DNA from: CADEFX01 sp963806735 | GTDB lineage: Bacteria; Pseudomonadota; Alphaproteobacteria; Rhizobiales; Hyphomicrobiaceae | Direction: 5' to 3' | DNA length: 64,000 nucleotides | Assembly: GCA_963806735.1 (NCBI GenBank) | Contig: CAWEBE010000081.1 | Span: 1 to 64,000 of the forward strand | Part shown: positions 44,034 to 53,434 of the stretch, piece by piece | Position numbering within the stretch: position 1 is the stretch's first letter | Layout of the letters: each line of letters starts with the position of its first letter | Position numbers and translations under genes: made by a program | Notes under the pieces: model-generated | Told to the model about the DNA's origin: nothing | Seen by the model: the letters and a program-made list of their open reading frames with translations, nothing else | Database searches by the model: none

Positions 44034-44832
44034 TTACCCGAGCCAGAGCAGCCCCGCGAGCCCGGCGCAGCCCACGCCAATGCGCCACCAGGCAAAGGGG
44101 GCAAACCCATGCTTGGATACGAAATCCAGCAGAAACCTCACCACGATCACGCCGGCGACAAACGCGGTGGCAAATCCCAGCGCAATGCCTTTGACGGTCG
44201 CAACGTCGATGGCACCCAGGTTCTTGTAGAGGTCGTAGGCGAAGGCGCCTGCCATCGTTGGCATGGCTAGGAAGAAGGAAAACTCGGCTGCCGTCCGTTT
44301 ATCCGCGCCCATCAGCATCGCGCCTATGATGGTCGCGCCTGATCGCGAAACGCCAGGAACCATGGCCAGACATTGGAACAAGCCGATCTTCAAGGCCTGT
44401 GCCGGCGGAAGCTGGGTAACCTCGTGATAGTGCGGCTCGAGCCGCAGACGGTCGACGAGCAGGAGCACTATGCCACCGAGGATCAGCATCCAGCACACGA
44501 GTGCCGGCGAACTCGAAGAAGACGCCCTTGATGATGCTGTGCAGGAGCACGCCGATGACGGCAGCCGGCAAAAACGCCAGCAGAATGCTCAAGACGAACT
44601 TTCGCGTTTGCGCATCATGCGGGAACGCGAGGAGCATCTGCCACAGTTTGCCGGCATAGACGGACAGGATCGCCAGAATGGCGCCGAGCTGGATCAGCAC
44701 CTCGAAGACCTTCTTGGGCGATTCGAACCCGAGAAAATGTCCGGCGAGCAGCAGATGTCCGGTCGAGGAGACTGGAATAAACTCGGTCAGTCCTTCCAGA
44801 AGGCCGAGCAGGATCACTTGCCACGCCGGCAT
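44034..44832 (-). CDS. uppP: Undecaprenyl-diphosphatase (BacA/UppP), frameshifted
   Basis: 265 residues, the usual length, if one extra base in GCCGGC (44503-44508) is removed. The N-terminal part has GLLEGLTEFIPVSSTGHLLL (catalytic Glu-rich motif). The C-terminal part, in the second frame, has MVPGVSRSGATIIGAMLMGA (the PGxSRSG motif) and many membrane helices. It recycles the undecaprenyl carrier for cell-wall and LPS building. A true break would be serious unless another UppP/PAP2 enzyme exists, so a sequencing slip is likely. Confidence 0.93.
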
Positions 44833-45007
44833 GCCAATGCTCCATGTGCGGCCAGGAACGGAAAGCGGTAGGATAACTTGATGAATCGTTGAGCCCCACT
44901 CAATTCAAGCCGATTGCTGCCTTAGAGTGCAACTGCAATGAGGGTATGACCGTGCATATGCAGTGACACGCTGGCTGCCTGCAGCAATGCTACCTCTGAC
45001 CTGACTG

Positions 45008-45703
45008 ATGACCCTACTTACGCATTTTCCGCTTTGCCCGCACTCACGCTCGATCCGGCTCGCGCTGAGCGAGCTTGGCATTCAATACGAGATGGCCGAG
45101 GAGCGTCCGTGGGACTGGCGGCCAGAGTTTCTGGCACTCAATCCGTCCGGCGATCTGCCGGTGCTGGAGCTGGACGGAAGTGCAGTCCTTGCCGGCGCGT
45201 ACGCCATTTCCGAGTACCTGGACGAGGTGCGGCCGGGCTCCGAGGAAGGGCGCCGGATGGTGTTGTTTCCCGGCGATGCCCAACGCCGGGCCGAGGTGCG
45301 GCGTCTCGTCGAATGGTTTCACAAGAAACTGGACGGCGAGGTCACGCGCGAGCTGCTGCGCGAGAAGCTCCACCCCCGGCTTCGGCCCGAGCTCTCCTCG
45401 CAAACGCCGGATACCGACCTGATGCGCGCCATCGGCGCCAACTTGCGCTATCATATGAGCTATATGAACCACTTAGTCGATCAGCGGTCGTGGCTTGCCG
45501 GAGACGATATGAGCTTTGCCGACCTTGCGGCTGCAGCCCATCTGTCGTGTCTCGACTATTGCGACGAGGTGCCTTGGGACGAGCACTCGGCGGCAAGGAG
45601 TTGGTATGCGCGGGTGAAATCGCGCCCATCGTTCCGCCCGCTGCTCGCCGATCGCCTGGCGGGTGTGCCGCCGCCGAAGCATTACGCCGATCTTGATTTC
45701 TGA
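45008..45703 (+). CDS. Glutathione S-transferase family protein
   Basis: 231 residues. Thioredoxin-like N-terminal domain (LTHFPLCPHSRSIRLALSEL, then NPSGDLPVLELDGSAVLAGA with the cis-Pro and glutathione-gamma-Glu contact) and an all-helical C-terminal domain from about 90 (LVEWFHKKLDGEV, GDDMSFADLAAAAHLSCLDY). Substrate unknown. It lies 12 bp before queG on the same strand. Confidence 0.9.
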   Translation: MTLLTHFPLCPHSRSIRLALSELGIQYEMAEERPWDWRPEFLALNPSGDLPVLELDGSAVLAGAYAISEYLDEVRPGSEEGRRMVLFPGDAQRRAEVRRLVEWFHKKLDGEVTRELLREKLHPRLRPELSSQTPDTDLMRAIGANLRYHMSYMNHLVDQRSWLAGDDMSFADLAAAAHLSCLDYCDEVPWDEHSAARSWYARVKSRPSFRPLLADRLAGVPPPKHYADLDF

Positions 45704-45715
45704 AGGTCGCAGCCG

Positions 45716-46873
45716 GTGTCAGACGTCGCGTATCCGGCAGAGCACGTGACCGAGGCGGATCTCAGGGAGCTGGTCCGCCGGGAAAGTCGTGCAGCAGGCT
45801 TCGACGTGGTGCGTATCGCGCGCCTCGTCGATCTCGGGCGCGAGCCGGGCGCCCGCCTCGATCAATTCCTCGCAGGCGGTCTGCACGGCGACATGGCGTG
45901 GCTGGAAGCAACGGCCGACAGGCGCCGGCATCCGTTGGCGCTGTGGCCCGAGGCGCGCTCGGCCATCCTGCTCGGCCTGTCCTACGCGCCCGCATCCGAC
46001 CCGCTAGCCGTGCTGGGGGAAAAGGAGCGCGGAGCGATCTCGGTCTATGCGCAAGGCGCCGATTATCACGACATCCTCAAGCCGAAGCTCAAGCAGGTCG
46101 CCGGAGCGCTGCATCGGGCCGCTGGCGTAGACGTCAAGGTGTTCGTCGACACGGCGCCCGTGATGGAGAAGCCGCTGGCCGCTTTGGCGGGTCTCGGCTG
46201 GCAGGGCAAGCACACAAATCTGGTCTCGCGTCGGCATGGTTCGTGGCTGTTTCTTGGCGCCATACTGACCACGGCCGAAATCGAGCCGGATGCCGCCGAA
46301 AGCGATCACTGCGGCAACTGCCGGCGTTGCCTCGACGTCTGTCCGACCGACGCATTCCCGGCGCCGTACCAGCTCGATGCCCGCCGCTGCATTTCGTACC
46401 TGACGATCGAGCACAAGGGGCCGATCGATCGCGCACTGCGGCCCCTGATCGGCAATCGCATCTTCGGATGCGACGATTGCCTGGCGGTGTGCCCGTGGAA
46501 CAAGTTCGCGCAAGCCGCTCACGAGACGAAGCTCGGCAGACGCGCCGAGACCGATAATCCACCCATCGCCGATCTGCTCGATCTCGATGATGCGGGCTTT
46601 CGCCAACGCTTCGCCAAGACGCCGATCAAGCGTACGGGTCGCGTGCGCTTCATCCGCAACGTGCTGATCGCCGCAGGGAATTCAGGCCGGGCCGACCTCG
46701 CGCCGAAGATCGAGCGGCTGCTTGCCGACACCTCGCCCCTGGTGCGCGGTGCTGCGGTGTGGGCGCTGGGGCGGCTGATTGGTCGCAACCGTCTGGCCGA
46801 GCTCGCTGCCACGCACCGCACGCAGGAAGGCGATGCGACAGTGGCGGCGGAATGGGACGCCGAGCTCGTGTGA
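45716..46873 (+). CDS. queG: Epoxyqueuosine reductase
   Basis: 385 residues from a GTG at 45716. Two 4Fe-4S motifs, CGNCRRCLDVCPTDAFP and CDDCLAVCPWNKFA, plus the B12-binding N-terminal domain (VFVDTAPVMEKPLAALAGLG, WQGKHTNLVSRRHGSW with the conserved catalytic region). A HEAT-like tail (PLVRGAAVWALGRLIG) is present. It reduces epoxyqueuosine in tRNA to queuosine, the last Q step. The stop is adjacent to or overlaps the next gene. Confidence 0.95.
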   Translation: MSDVAYPAEHVTEADLRELVRRESRAAGFDVVRIARLVDLGREPGARLDQFLAGGLHGDMAWLEATADRRRHPLALWPEARSAILLGLSYAPASDPLAVLGEKERGAISVYAQGADYHDILKPKLKQVAGALHRAAGVDVKVFVDTAPVMEKPLAALAGLGWQGKHTNLVSRRHGSWLFLGAILTTAEIEPDAAESDHCGNCRRCLDVCPTDAFPAPYQLDARRCISYLTIEHKGPIDRALRPLIGNRIFGCDDCLAVCPWNKFAQAAHETKLGRRAETDNPPIADLLDLDDAGFRQRFAKTPIKRTGRVRFIRNVLIAAGNSGRADLAPKIERLLADTSPLVRGAAVWALGRLIGRNRLAELAATHRTQEGDATVAAEWDAELV

Positions 46874-46944
46874 TGATCGAGAAATTCGCCTTTGCTGTCG
46901 GCCTGATCCGGTCGAGCGAACTTAGCGATCGGGACACTAGCCGC

Positions 46945-47814
46945 ATGAGCCATCTCTTCTGTTTCGGGTTGGGCTATTGCGCGGAGGTTCTGGCGCACCG
47001 ATTGGCGGGCGCCGGCTGGCAGGTGAGCGGGACGGCAGCCACGGCTGACAGCATGGAGCGCATTGGTCGGCTCGGCTATGCCGCCCTGCCGTTCGATGGC
47101 TCGGCTGCGATGCCATCGATTTCACGGGCGCTCATGGACGCGACGCATGTGCTCGTCTCGGTACCGCCCGGCGAGAACGGAGATCCGGTGCTGCGCTGGC
47201 ATGCCGCCGACTTGGCCGGGGCGCGGCATCTGCAATGGATCGGCTATTTGTCGACGGTCGGCGTCTATGGCGACCACGGCGGTGGCTGGGTGAATGAGGA
47301 GACGCCGACTGCTCCGCTTACCGAGCGAAGCCGGTGGCGCGTTGCCGCCGAAAGCGATTGGCTGGCGCTGGGTGCTGCCAGCGGCAAGCGCGTCGAGATT
47401 TTTCGGCTGGCTGGCATCTACGGGCCGGGCCGGAGCGTGATCGATGATCTGAGACGAGGCACAGCGCGCCGCATCGTCAAGCCGGGGCAGGTGTTCAATC
47501 GCATTCATGTCGATGACATTGCGACGACACTGCAGTCCGCAATGAACCTCGCAGGGCAGCAACGGATCTACAATCTAGCCGATGACGAGCCATCGGCCTC
47601 GGAAGCTGTGCTTCTCCATGCGGCGCGGTTGCTACGGGTTGTGCCGCCTGACTCATTGCCCTTTGATCTCGTGGATTTAACACCCATGGCGCGCAGCTTC
47701 TACGCGGAATGCAAGCGCGTCTCCAACCGGCGCATCAAGACTGACCTCGGCGTGACCCTGGCCTACCCGACATTCCGGGAAGGCCTTGATGCAATCGTTC
47801 GCGCGACGGATTGA
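46945..47814 (+). CDS. NAD(P)-dependent epimerase/dehydratase family (SDR-like) protein
   Basis: 289 residues from the ATG at 46945; an earlier ATG at 46873 overlaps the queG stop as TGATG and is an alternative. The nucleotide-binding start is LFCFGLGYCAEVLAHRLAGA (an extended-SDR variant of GxxGxxG). IGYLSTVGVYGDHGGGWVNE, VEIFRLAGIYGPGRSVIDDL and IHVDDIATTLQSAM follow. The usual catalytic Tyr-x3-Lys is not evident, as in other proteins of this short SDR-like group. Function unknown. Translationally linked to queG. Confidence 0.82.
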   Translation: MSHLFCFGLGYCAEVLAHRLAGAGWQVSGTAATADSMERIGRLGYAALPFDGSAAMPSISRALMDATHVLVSVPPGENGDPVLRWHAADLAGARHLQWIGYLSTVGVYGDHGGGWVNEETPTAPLTERSRWRVAAESDWLALGAASGKRVEIFRLAGIYGPGRSVIDDLRRGTARRIVKPGQVFNRIHVDDIATTLQSAMNLAGQQRIYNLADDEPSASEAVLLHAARLLRVVPPDSLPFDLVDLTPMARSFYAECKRVSNRRIKTDLGVTLAYPTFREGLDAIVRATD

Positions 47815-47953
47815 GAAGATTCATCCGTCAGTCATCAGACGTCCGCCTTCCGGACGAAATCGTGACGCATCATGTCACGGGCGCGAGTGTGGCGGGGTGC
47901 GTGGGTGTGCCTGCAACAGCTCGCGTGCGCATTCCACCCCCGGGAGTGCAAGT

Positions 47954-49415
47954 ATGCGGGACAAGGTTTTCACGATGCGCCTCACGGGCACAGCGGCAGG
48001 CGCAATCATATTCATCCTGGCTGCTGGTTGCTCGGTCGAGGCTGGTAGCGAGACGATCGCTCACGAAATCGCGGAAAGGTTCGCCAAGGAACCAGCCAAG
48101 GGCGATGCCCAGGCTCGGCGTCGCCTCGAAGAGGAGAGACGCAAAGCGGACGCACATGCCCGCAAGGCCAGGAACGACTGGCAGGAAGTCGATGAAGCGG
48201 AGATGCTTGCGCGCGCGCGCGCCGAGGCCGAGCAGCGCCGCATCGAGATGATGCGCACTCGCGCGGAATCCGAGCGTATCGACCGGCAGCGCACGGCCGA
48301 CGAAGAGGCGAAGCAGGCGGAGGCCCGCAAGGTCGCAGAGGAACGGCGCCTTGCGGAGGCACCGCAAGGCCGAAGAGGAGGCGAGGGCTGTCGAGGCGGC
48401 GCGGCAGGCTGAGGCTGCCCGCAAAGCCGACGAGGAACGCCGTCTCGCCGAAGCTCGCAAGGCGGAAGAAGAGGCTCGCGCGGCCGAGGCATTGCGCCAG
48501 GCGGTAGTCATTGCGAAAAGCGGAGGAGGAGCGCCGCATCGCGGAGGCTCACGCCGCAGAAGAGGCACGCCTTCAGGCTGAGGCTCAGCGCAGGGCGGAG
48601 GAAGATCGGATCGCCGAGATCCGCCTGGCGGAAGAAGCAGCCAGAGCAGCCGAAGACACGCAGGGTCGCCGAGGCGGAGCAGGGCGCGCACGACTGGAGG
48701 CCGAGCGCGACGCCGAGGCTCAACGGCTTGCCGAGCGGCTGCGCAGCGCCCGCGAGGAGCATGAAGCGCGCACGGGCGCCAGAACCAAGCGGGCGCGTGA
48801 GCATGATCGGGCTGAGCAAGGATCAGGTCGCGTCCGTCCGCTCCGGCACGCACCAACTGAGCTCAGGCGCCACGTCGCCGGATGTCGATCAGGCGGAGCA
48901 AAGGGAACGCCGCGTGACGGTTCTTCTGCTCATGCAACCGGGTGATCGTGGCATTCGCCGCAACAACAAGTCTGCCGACCCGGTCCTTGTGCGGCTACTA
49001 CGATTGCTACATCAGCAACGGTCCCGACAGTGCGTCCAATCTTTTGCCGGCGCGTAAGGCTCTGGGGTTCTTCCGTACCTGGGGGCAACGCGCGGGCGCC
49101 TGTAACAACTCGCTCGGCTGTGTGTTTCGCGGCGTCGATCTCGAGATCCTCGACGGCGTGCTGATGCCGGTCGACATGCGCGTGGTGCGGCACGACCGGC
49201 GTGAGCCGCAGGAGATCGTGGCCGCATCCGAATGCCGGCTGGAGCGGGGCTATCTGGCGTGCCGCAAGGGCATCCGCTCCGATGACTACGATATGTGGGT
49301 GGTGCCCGAGAGCCTGGCCGCCAGAGCAGGACCGGCGGTTCTGATGCAGGCGCTCCAGGAGGGGTTACCAGCTTCCGAGCGCACGGCGAGCGCACCGCCG
49401 TGGCCAGCGCGCTGA
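47954..49415 (+). CDS. Coiled-coil lipoprotein with Cys-rich C-terminal domain, multiply frameshifted
   Basis: About 487 residues over five or more frame changes. Start ATG 47954 with GGGAG. The N-terminal lipobox FILAAGC (Cys about 26) predicts a lipid-anchored protein. Then about 280 residues of Ala/Glu/Arg heptad-like coiled coil (RRLEEERRKADAHARKARND, ARKAEEEARAAEALRQ, RIAEAHAAEEARLQAEAQRR), in three frames with breaks near 48362, 48512 and probably about 48670. The C-terminal 165 residues, from VTVLLLMQPGDRGIRR, change frame near 48985 to GYYDCYISNGPDSASN and have paired Cys (AGACNNSLGCVFRG, ASECRLERGYLACRKG). Function unknown. GC-rich repeats may have caused read errors, or the gene is decayed. 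Confidence 0.65.
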
Positions 49416-50222
49416 TCATACATTACGGTGAAGCATCACAAGCCTGTCGAGGGTCGACAGGAGCAGCGCGAGATCCTCTGGCCGCGATAGGCGGTGATCG
49501 CCATCAGAGACGGCGTGGACGCGCGTCCAATCCCCGCTGAGGTGTGCCACGAGGTCCAGCGTGTGCTCCCACGGAACGTCCGGGTCCTGCAGGCCATGCA
49601 GAATATGGACGGGCCGGCCGGGATTGAACGCCTCGGCGCCGATCAAGTGTTGTCGCCCCTCCTCGATGAGCCCGCGCGTGATGGGATAGGGGCCATCGCC
49701 GTAACGGGACGGGCGCAGATGGACACCGGTCTCTGTGATCTCTTTTCTTATGCTCTCGGGGAAACGCGCCCACATGAGCCGTTCGGTCATGTCCCAGGCC
49801 GGCGCAATGAGCACCAGCGCATGGACGCGGCCTGCATCCGCCGGCCTCTGGCGCAGCAGCGCGCGCAGCAGAAGCAGGGCGATGTAGCCGCCCAAGCTCG
49901 AGCCGACGAGAACCTGCGGGCCCGCAGTCAAAGCTAGGAAGACAGCTTGCGCTTCCTCCAGCCAGCGGCCGATCTTGCCGTCCTCCAATTTGCCGCCCGA
50001 CTGGCCATGTCCGGAGTAGTCGAAGCGCGTGCAGCCGACGCCCAGTTGTCGCGCCCACTCGGCAAGAGCCGACGCCTTGGTGCTCGCCATCTCCGACTTG
50101 AAGCCCGGCAGCCACATGACTCCAGGACGTCTGTCGCCCTCGACCGCGTCGACGAGGCAGGCGATGCGGCGCTCGGCCACGCCGCTGCCGACGGTCAGGA
50201 ATTGCGGTGCGGTGGTCGTCAT
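49416..50222 (-). CDS. Alpha/beta hydrolase
   Basis: 268 residues from the ATG at 50222, shorter than the open frame. Alpha/beta hydrolase fold: MWLPGFKSEMASTKASALAE, FDYSGHGQSGG, the nucleophile in VLVGSSLGGYIALLLL, the Asp in LQDPDVPWEH and the His in DGDHRLSRPEDL. Esterase or thioesterase of unknown substrate. It diverges from the glycosyltransferase with a 34-bp gap and converges end to end on the lipoprotein gene. Confidence 0.88.
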   Translation of the reverse strand: MTTTAPQFLTVGSGVAERRIACLVDAVEGDRRPGVMWLPGFKSEMASTKASALAEWARQLGVGCTRFDYSGHGQSGGKLEDGKIGRWLEEAQAVFLALTAGPQVLVGSSLGGYIALLLLRALLRQRPADAGRVHALVLIAPAWDMTERLMWARFPESIRKEITETGVHLRPSRYGDGPYPITRGLIEEGRQHLIGAEAFNPGRPVHILHGLQDPDVPWEHTLDLVAHLSGDWTRVHAVSDGDHRLSRPEDLALLLSTLDRLVMLHRNV

Positions 50223-50256
50223 TCTAAGAACCAGCAAGGACTCCGGGAGCGATCCG

Positions 50257-51498
50257 TTGGCAATCGTACGGCCGACCATACTGCAGATCATTCCGCGGCT
50301 CGACACCGGAGGGGCCGAGCTCTCCACGCTCGAGATCACCGAGGCCATCGTGCGTGCCGGCGGCCGGGCTCTGGTTGCTACCGACGGCGGACGCATGGTG
50401 GGTGGCCTGACGCACGCCGGTGGCGAGGTCGTGCGCATGGCCGTCGGCACCAAAAATCCGCTCGGCATGCTGGCGAACGCGCGTGCGCTGCACCGCCTCG
50501 TCAAGTCCGAGCGTATCGATCTGCTGCACGCCAGAAGCCGCGCACCAGCTTGGAGCGCGCTGCTGGCTGCGCGGCGTACGGGCACGCCGTTTGTCACGAC
50601 TTATCATGGCGCCTATGCGGAACGGGGCCAGCTCAAGCGCCTGTACAACAGCGTTATGGCCCGAAGCGACGTCGTGATCGCCAACTCGGCCTACACTGCC
50701 GATCTCATCCGCACCCGCTACGCCACGAGCTCCGATCGCATACGCGTCATTCATCGCGGCATCGATCCTGCGCAGTTCGATCCGGGAGCCGTCGATGGCG
50801 GGCGCGTGGCCGCGATCCGCAAGCAGTGGGGCATCGCAACAGATGCACGCGTGATCTTGCATCCGGCGCGGCTCACCGGCTGGAAGGGTCAGACGACAGT
50901 CATCGAGGCGGTCGGCCTCTTGCGCGCACGCGGGCTGTTGGGGAACGAGGTTGTGATCTTCGCCGGCGACACACAGGGACGGGACGACTATGCGCGGACG
51001 CTGCGCGAACGCATTGCGGCGCTGGACCTCAATGACCATGTGCGCCTCGTGGGGCACGTCGAGGACATGCCGGCTGCGTTGCGCCTCGCGCATGTTACCG
51101 TCGTGGCCTCCACCGAGCCGGAGGCCTTCGGGCGTGTCACCATCGAGGCCCAGTCCATGTGCTCGCCAGTCATTGCCACCAGGATCGGCGCGCCCCCCGA
51201 AACTGTGCTGGCCGAGCCTTCCTTGCCGGCGGACAAGATCACGGGATGGCTGGTCCCTCCTGGCGACGCAGCCATGCTGGCGGAGCGAGTTGCGGCTGCA
51301 TTATCCATGCCGGCGCAGGAACGTGCGGACCTCGGCAAGCGCGCCAGGTTGCATGTGCTGGACCACTTTACGCTGGATGCGATGAAAAAGGCGACGCTGG
51401 AGGTCTATGATCGGCTTCTAGGCTCCGATCTGGCACAGCGGTTTGCCAATAGGGAACCCACCGGAAAGCCTGCGGTCACGGTCCGAGGACCGGCTTGA
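50257..51498 (+). CDS. GT4-family glycosyltransferase
   Basis: 413 residues from a TTG at 50257 with GGGAG 7 bp upstream; the family start (ILQIIPRLDTGGAELSTLEI) begins seven codons on. GT-B fold: FVTTYHGAYAERG, VIANSAYTADLIR, VIHRGIDPAQFDPGA, GWKGQTTVIEAV and the donor-binding STEPEAFGRVTIEAQSMCSP (Glu-x7-Glu). It transfers a sugar to a glycolipid or polysaccharide, probably of the envelope. Substrate not determinable. Confidence 0.9.
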   Translation: MAIVRPTILQIIPRLDTGGAELSTLEITEAIVRAGGRALVATDGGRMVGGLTHAGGEVVRMAVGTKNPLGMLANARALHRLVKSERIDLLHARSRAPAWSALLAARRTGTPFVTTYHGAYAERGQLKRLYNSVMARSDVVIANSAYTADLIRTRYATSSDRIRVIHRGIDPAQFDPGAVDGGRVAAIRKQWGIATDARVILHPARLTGWKGQTTVIEAVGLLRARGLLGNEVVIFAGDTQGRDDYARTLRERIAALDLNDHVRLVGHVEDMPAALRLAHVTVVASTEPEAFGRVTIEAQSMCSPVIATRIGAPPETVLAEPSLPADKITGWLVPPGDAAMLAERVAAALSMPAQERADLGKRARLHVLDHFTLDAMKKATLEVYDRLLGSDLAQRFANREPTGKPAVTVRGPA

Positions 51499-51622
51499 CT
51501 TGCATGGCCTAGTTGCGGATTCATAGCAGCAGTGGGCAGCACATTAGTGCGAGTCGCCGGCCGTTGGCGCGGTGGCTTCGCCCGTTGAGCATTTAGTCAG
51601 AGGCTATCGAGGGAGACGCAAC

Positions 51623-52162
51623 ATCCGTCGTCCAATGCGCGCCGCGCCGGAGCGCGAGCAATCCGGCCCAAGGATGAACGAGGCCATACGGGCCAGGGAG
51701 GTCCGCCTTATCGACGAGAATGGCCAGAATGTCGGTGTCGTCAGCAAGCAGGACGCCCAGGACCGGGCCACTGCTGCGGGCCTCGACCTCGTCGAGATTT
51801 CGCCGGACGCTGATCCGCCGGTGGCCAAGATCCTGGATTACGGCAAGTTCAAGTACCAGGAGCAGAAGAAGGCCGCCGAGGCCCGCAAACGGCAGAAGAT
51901 CGTCGAGATCAAAGAGATCAAGATGCGCCCGAGCATCGACGATCATGACTACGATGTGAAGATGCGGTCGATGCGTCGCTTCTTCGACGAGGGCGATAAG
52001 GTCAAGATCACGTTGCGCTTTCGGGGCCGCGAACTCGCCCATCAGGAGCTTGGCTACCGGCTCCTGCAGCGTGTGAAGACCGACATCGAGGGCACGGCCA
52101 AGGTCGAGGCCGAGCCGCGGCTCGAAGGCCGTCAGATGGTGATGGTGCTGGCGCCGAGATAG
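51623..52162 (+). CDS. infC: Translation initiation factor IF-3 with AUC start
   Basis: 179 residues from ATC at 51623. In this frame the family start IRRPMRAAPEREQSGPRMNE is preceded by GAGGGAGA at the right distance. The only upstream ATG-type start (51572) has no ribosome site and adds 17 unlikely residues. Non-AUG starts (AUU, AUA, AUC) are characteristic of infC, because IF-3 rejects them and so controls its own level. The rest is standard: EVRLIDENGQNVGVVSKQDA, LVEISPDADPPVAKILDYGK and EIKMRPSIDDHDYDVKMRSM. It binds the 30S subunit. Confidence 0.92.
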   Translation: MRRPMRAAPEREQSGPRMNEAIRAREVRLIDENGQNVGVVSKQDAQDRATAAGLDLVEISPDADPPVAKILDYGKFKYQEQKKAAEARKRQKIVEIKEIKMRPSIDDHDYDVKMRSMRRFFDEGDKVKITLRFRGRELAHQELGYRLLQRVKTDIEGTAKVEAEPRLEGRQMVMVLAPR

Positions 52163-52215
52163 GCGGCCAGCGCAAAACGCCGGTCCGCCGTGCGCGGATC
52201 GGCGCTTCAGCCCTT

Positions 52216-52512
52216 TCACGAGAAGATCCGGTCGCCCTGCTGATCGATAATCTGCTTGGCCTTCATGATCGTGAAGGTGATCGCGTCGTCCCGGCTGGCA
52301 TAGGTGTCGGCCCGGATGAATTTGTGCTCCTTGAGCCCCTCCGGCGTATCCTTTTCGATGCTTCCGGCAGTCTGGAATTGCCGGTTGCTCAGGTACGGGG
52401 CTGGGCGGATGCGATAGCCCTTGTAGTCGACGGCCGGGATCGGTGGGCCATCTGTGGCTGCACCTGGTCCACTGGTTAGTCGGCTCAACGCCGCTTTCAG
52501 TGCAGAGAGCAT
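52216..52512 (-). CDS. HlyU-family protein
   Basis: 98 residues from the ATG at 52512 (a start at 52548 is possible). Short HlyU-like domain: VDYKGYRIRPAPY, FQTAGSIEKD, EHKFIRADTYASRDDAITFT and IMKAKQIIDQQGD. In Vibrio HlyU is a transcription activator of hemolysin, but that is another protein class; this Pfam 'HlyU' domain family has no settled role. It lies antisense between infC and rpmI, which are usually adjacent. Confidence 0.8.
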   Translation of the reverse strand: MLSALKAALSRLTSGPGAATDGPPIPAVDYKGYRIRPAPYLSNRQFQTAGSIEKDTPEGLKEHKFIRADTYASRDDAITFTIMKAKQIIDQQGDRIFS

Positions 52513-52745
52513 TGGGGGCGCACCCTGTCTGCATTTGTCACGAGACAAATATACCCGACTTTCCTGGCGCCCGCTCGCGCCAAGCGCGACAATCCAGGAA
52601 AGTCGTTGCGCGATCAGCCCGTTCGCACTAATAACCCGTCCGGAGCCGCCCGGCGGGGCATGCCGTGGCGGCTTTCATGCTTACAACCCAGCAGTCCAGC
52701 CGGCTCGTTCCGAGCAGCCTATCGGACCGCCATCAGGAGAGCAAA

Positions 52746-52946
52746 ATGCCCAAGATGAAGACCAAGAGCGGCGCCAAGAAGCGCTTCAAGATGACGGGCA
52801 CGGGCAAGGTCAAGGCCCTGGCCCAGGGCAAGCGACACGGCATGATCAAGCGCACGGCCAAGTTCGTGCGCTCGGCGCGCGGCACCATGGTGCTGAACGA
52901 CAGCGATGCCAGCATCGTCAAGAAGTACATGCCCTACAACCGCTAG
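52746..52946 (+). CDS. rpmI: 50S ribosomal protein L35
   Basis: 66 residues from the ATG at 52746 with CAGGAG 6-10 bp upstream. MPKMKTKSGAKKRFKMTGTG and the ending VKKYMPYN are the L35 signature. It packs in the large subunit and is co-transcribed with rplT (55-bp gap). Confidence 0.98.
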   Translation: MPKMKTKSGAKKRFKMTGTGKVKALAQGKRHGMIKRTAKFVRSARGTMVLNDSDASIVKKYMPYNR

Positions 52947-53001
52947 GCCGCCGGCCGGCAGTTATCAGTTCATCTGAAGCGGACAGCGACGGAGCACTTC
53001 C

Positions 53002-53364
53002 ATGGCACGCGTCAAGCGCGGCGTTACCGCCCACGCCAAGCACAAGAAAGTCCTCAAGCAGGCCAAGGGCTACTACGGCCGGCGCAAGAATACGATCAGG
53101 ATCGCCAAGCAGGCGGTCGAGAAGGCGATGCAGTACGCCTACCGCGACCGCAAGCGCAAGAAGCGCACCTTCCGTGCGCTCTGGATTCAGCGCATCAACG
53201 CGGCGGTGCGCGAGCACGGCATGACCTACGGCCGATTTATTCACGGCCTGTCGCAGGCCGGTATCGAGATCGACCGCAAGGTGCTGGCGGACATCGCCGT
53301 GAAGGACGCGGCGGCGTTCAAGGCGCTGGTCGACCAGGCGGCGGCGCAGAAGGCCGCGGCCTGA
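53002..53364 (+). CDS. rplT: 50S ribosomal protein L20
   Basis: 120 residues, ATG at 53002 with GGAGC upstream. MARVKRGVTAHAKHKKVLKQ, YYGRRKNTIRIAKQAVEKAM and YGRFIHGLSQAGIEIDRKVL are the L20 signature. It binds 23S rRNA early in assembly and often represses its own operon. Confidence 0.98.
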   Translation: MARVKRGVTAHAKHKKVLKQAKGYYGRRKNTIRIAKQAVEKAMQYAYRDRKRKKRTFRALWIQRINAAVREHGMTYGRFIHGLSQAGIEIDRKVLADIAVKDAAAFKALVDQAAAQKAAA

Positions 53365-53434
53365 AGCTGCGGGCAGGTCTGCGCGGGCGGTCTCACAAGC
53401 TGAGAGTCGCGAACCGAATCTTCCGCGAGGCGTA

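Noticed and set aside
51593..52534. Minus-strand ORF over infC
   Set aside because: Shadow of infC in GC-rich DNA; no ribosome site or motif.
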